Positions 63,904 through 64,000 of a stretch of DNA of 64,000 bases are shown one piece after another. Each line of letters starts with the position of its first letter. Position 1 is the stretch's first letter. The DNA is from Actinoplanes sp. TBRC 11911 (GTDB taxonomy: Bacteria > Actinomycetota > Actinomycetes > Mycobacteriales > Micromonosporaceae), in assembly GCF_012933445.1 (NCBI RefSeq), contig NZ_JABBNC010000039.1, positions 1-64,000 of the forward strand, read 5' to 3'. Made by a program: the position numbers and the translations under genes. Under the pieces are notes generated by a model. The model was not told the origin of the DNA. It saw only the letters and a program-made list of their open reading frames with translations, and searched no databases.

Positions 63904-64000
63904 ATGAACAAAGAGGAAGCGCTCTGTGTCTGCGGCCATACCTACCGCGCCCACGAGCATTACCGGCCGGGATCCGAATGCGCCGCGTGCGAATGCAAAC
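63904..64000 (+). CDS. Cys/His-rich small protein, 5' part only
   Basis: The frame from ATG 63904 runs off the right edge: MNKEEALCVCGHTYRAHEHY, then RPGSECAACECK. The spacing CxCGHxxxxHxHYxxGxxCxxCxC is a compact zinc-ribbon-like pattern found in many short actinobacterial proteins. Length and function unknown. Confidence 0.65.
   Translation, partial: MNKEEALCVCGHTYRAHEHYRPGSECAACECK

Noticed and set aside
63446..63907. 153-codon frame before the Cys-rich gene
   Set aside because: No codon-position GC bias and no homology-like motif; the sequence looks noncoding.

Overview
High-GC (roughly 70 percent) actinobacterial chromosome. The gene content fits a filamentous actinomycete of the Micromonosporaceae, and the intergenic repeat style suggests Actinoplanes or a close relative. 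That placement is inference: there is no rRNA gene in the window. I see no phage, integrase, transposase, CRISPR array, tRNA or rRNA gene. About 58 genes are supported, packed on both strands with many ATGA/GTGA start-stop overlaps, many tail-to-tail stop overlaps, and at least ten genes that look leaderless (a TANNNT box 6-7 nt before the start codon).

Layout. 1-3943: tail of an F420-type luciferase-like oxidoreductase and a complete NMT1/ThiY-type ABC importer in one coupled operon. 3944-4782: noncoding, with hairpins and repeat element copy A. 4783-9854: signalling block with a nuclease-like hypothetical, a 27-bp tandem array, a GGDEF-EAL protein, an Hpt protein, a REC plus degenerate HD-GYP protein and a single REC protein. 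9991-15527: a frameshifted Asp/Glu racemase, a truncated globin, a BKACE enzyme, an ANTAR-PAS-PP2C phosphatase, an orphan MazF-like toxin and a second GGDEF protein. 15618-18755: gnd and pgm, convergent across two GC hairpins. 18861-24783: CopC-CopD fusion, STAS protein, NarL-type two-component pair, YaaA and an FKBP isomerase. 25085-29750: relic of a secreted-enzyme domain and an MMPL transporter with a huge disordered tail. 29751-30731: low-complexity repeats and element copy B. 30732-41840: SDR, secreted PhoD phosphatase with a secreted repeat protein, VOC protein, flavin disulfide oxidoreductase, TetR/MDR pair, EamA/LysR pair, zinc-ribbon SDR and a small secreted acidic protein. 42089-52103: SWIM/SNF2/DUF5990 operon, ATP-grasp plus esterase pair, a second STAS protein, an APC permease coupled to a double Usp protein. 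52104-52638: element copy C. 52639-57845: Ser/Thr kinase with a previously unlisted coupled 49-aa ORF, agmatinase-M20 operon, a REC protein, folE and a Cys-rich HTH regulator. 57842-63331: envelope polysaccharide operon of three GT2 enzymes and a polytopic membrane protein. 63904-64000: start of a Cys-rich mini-protein.

The most interesting undescribed structure is a dispersed intergenic element of about 200-250 bp, present three times (4312-4560 on the minus strand, 30169-30414 and 52326-52527 on the plus strand). Each copy has the same architecture: a block of GTCCACNATGNGGGA-like units, a variable spacer, a 45-50 bp hairpin with a conserved loop, and a second GTCCAC...ATGTGG block. One stem base pair differs by a compensatory change, which suggests that structure rather than coding is conserved.
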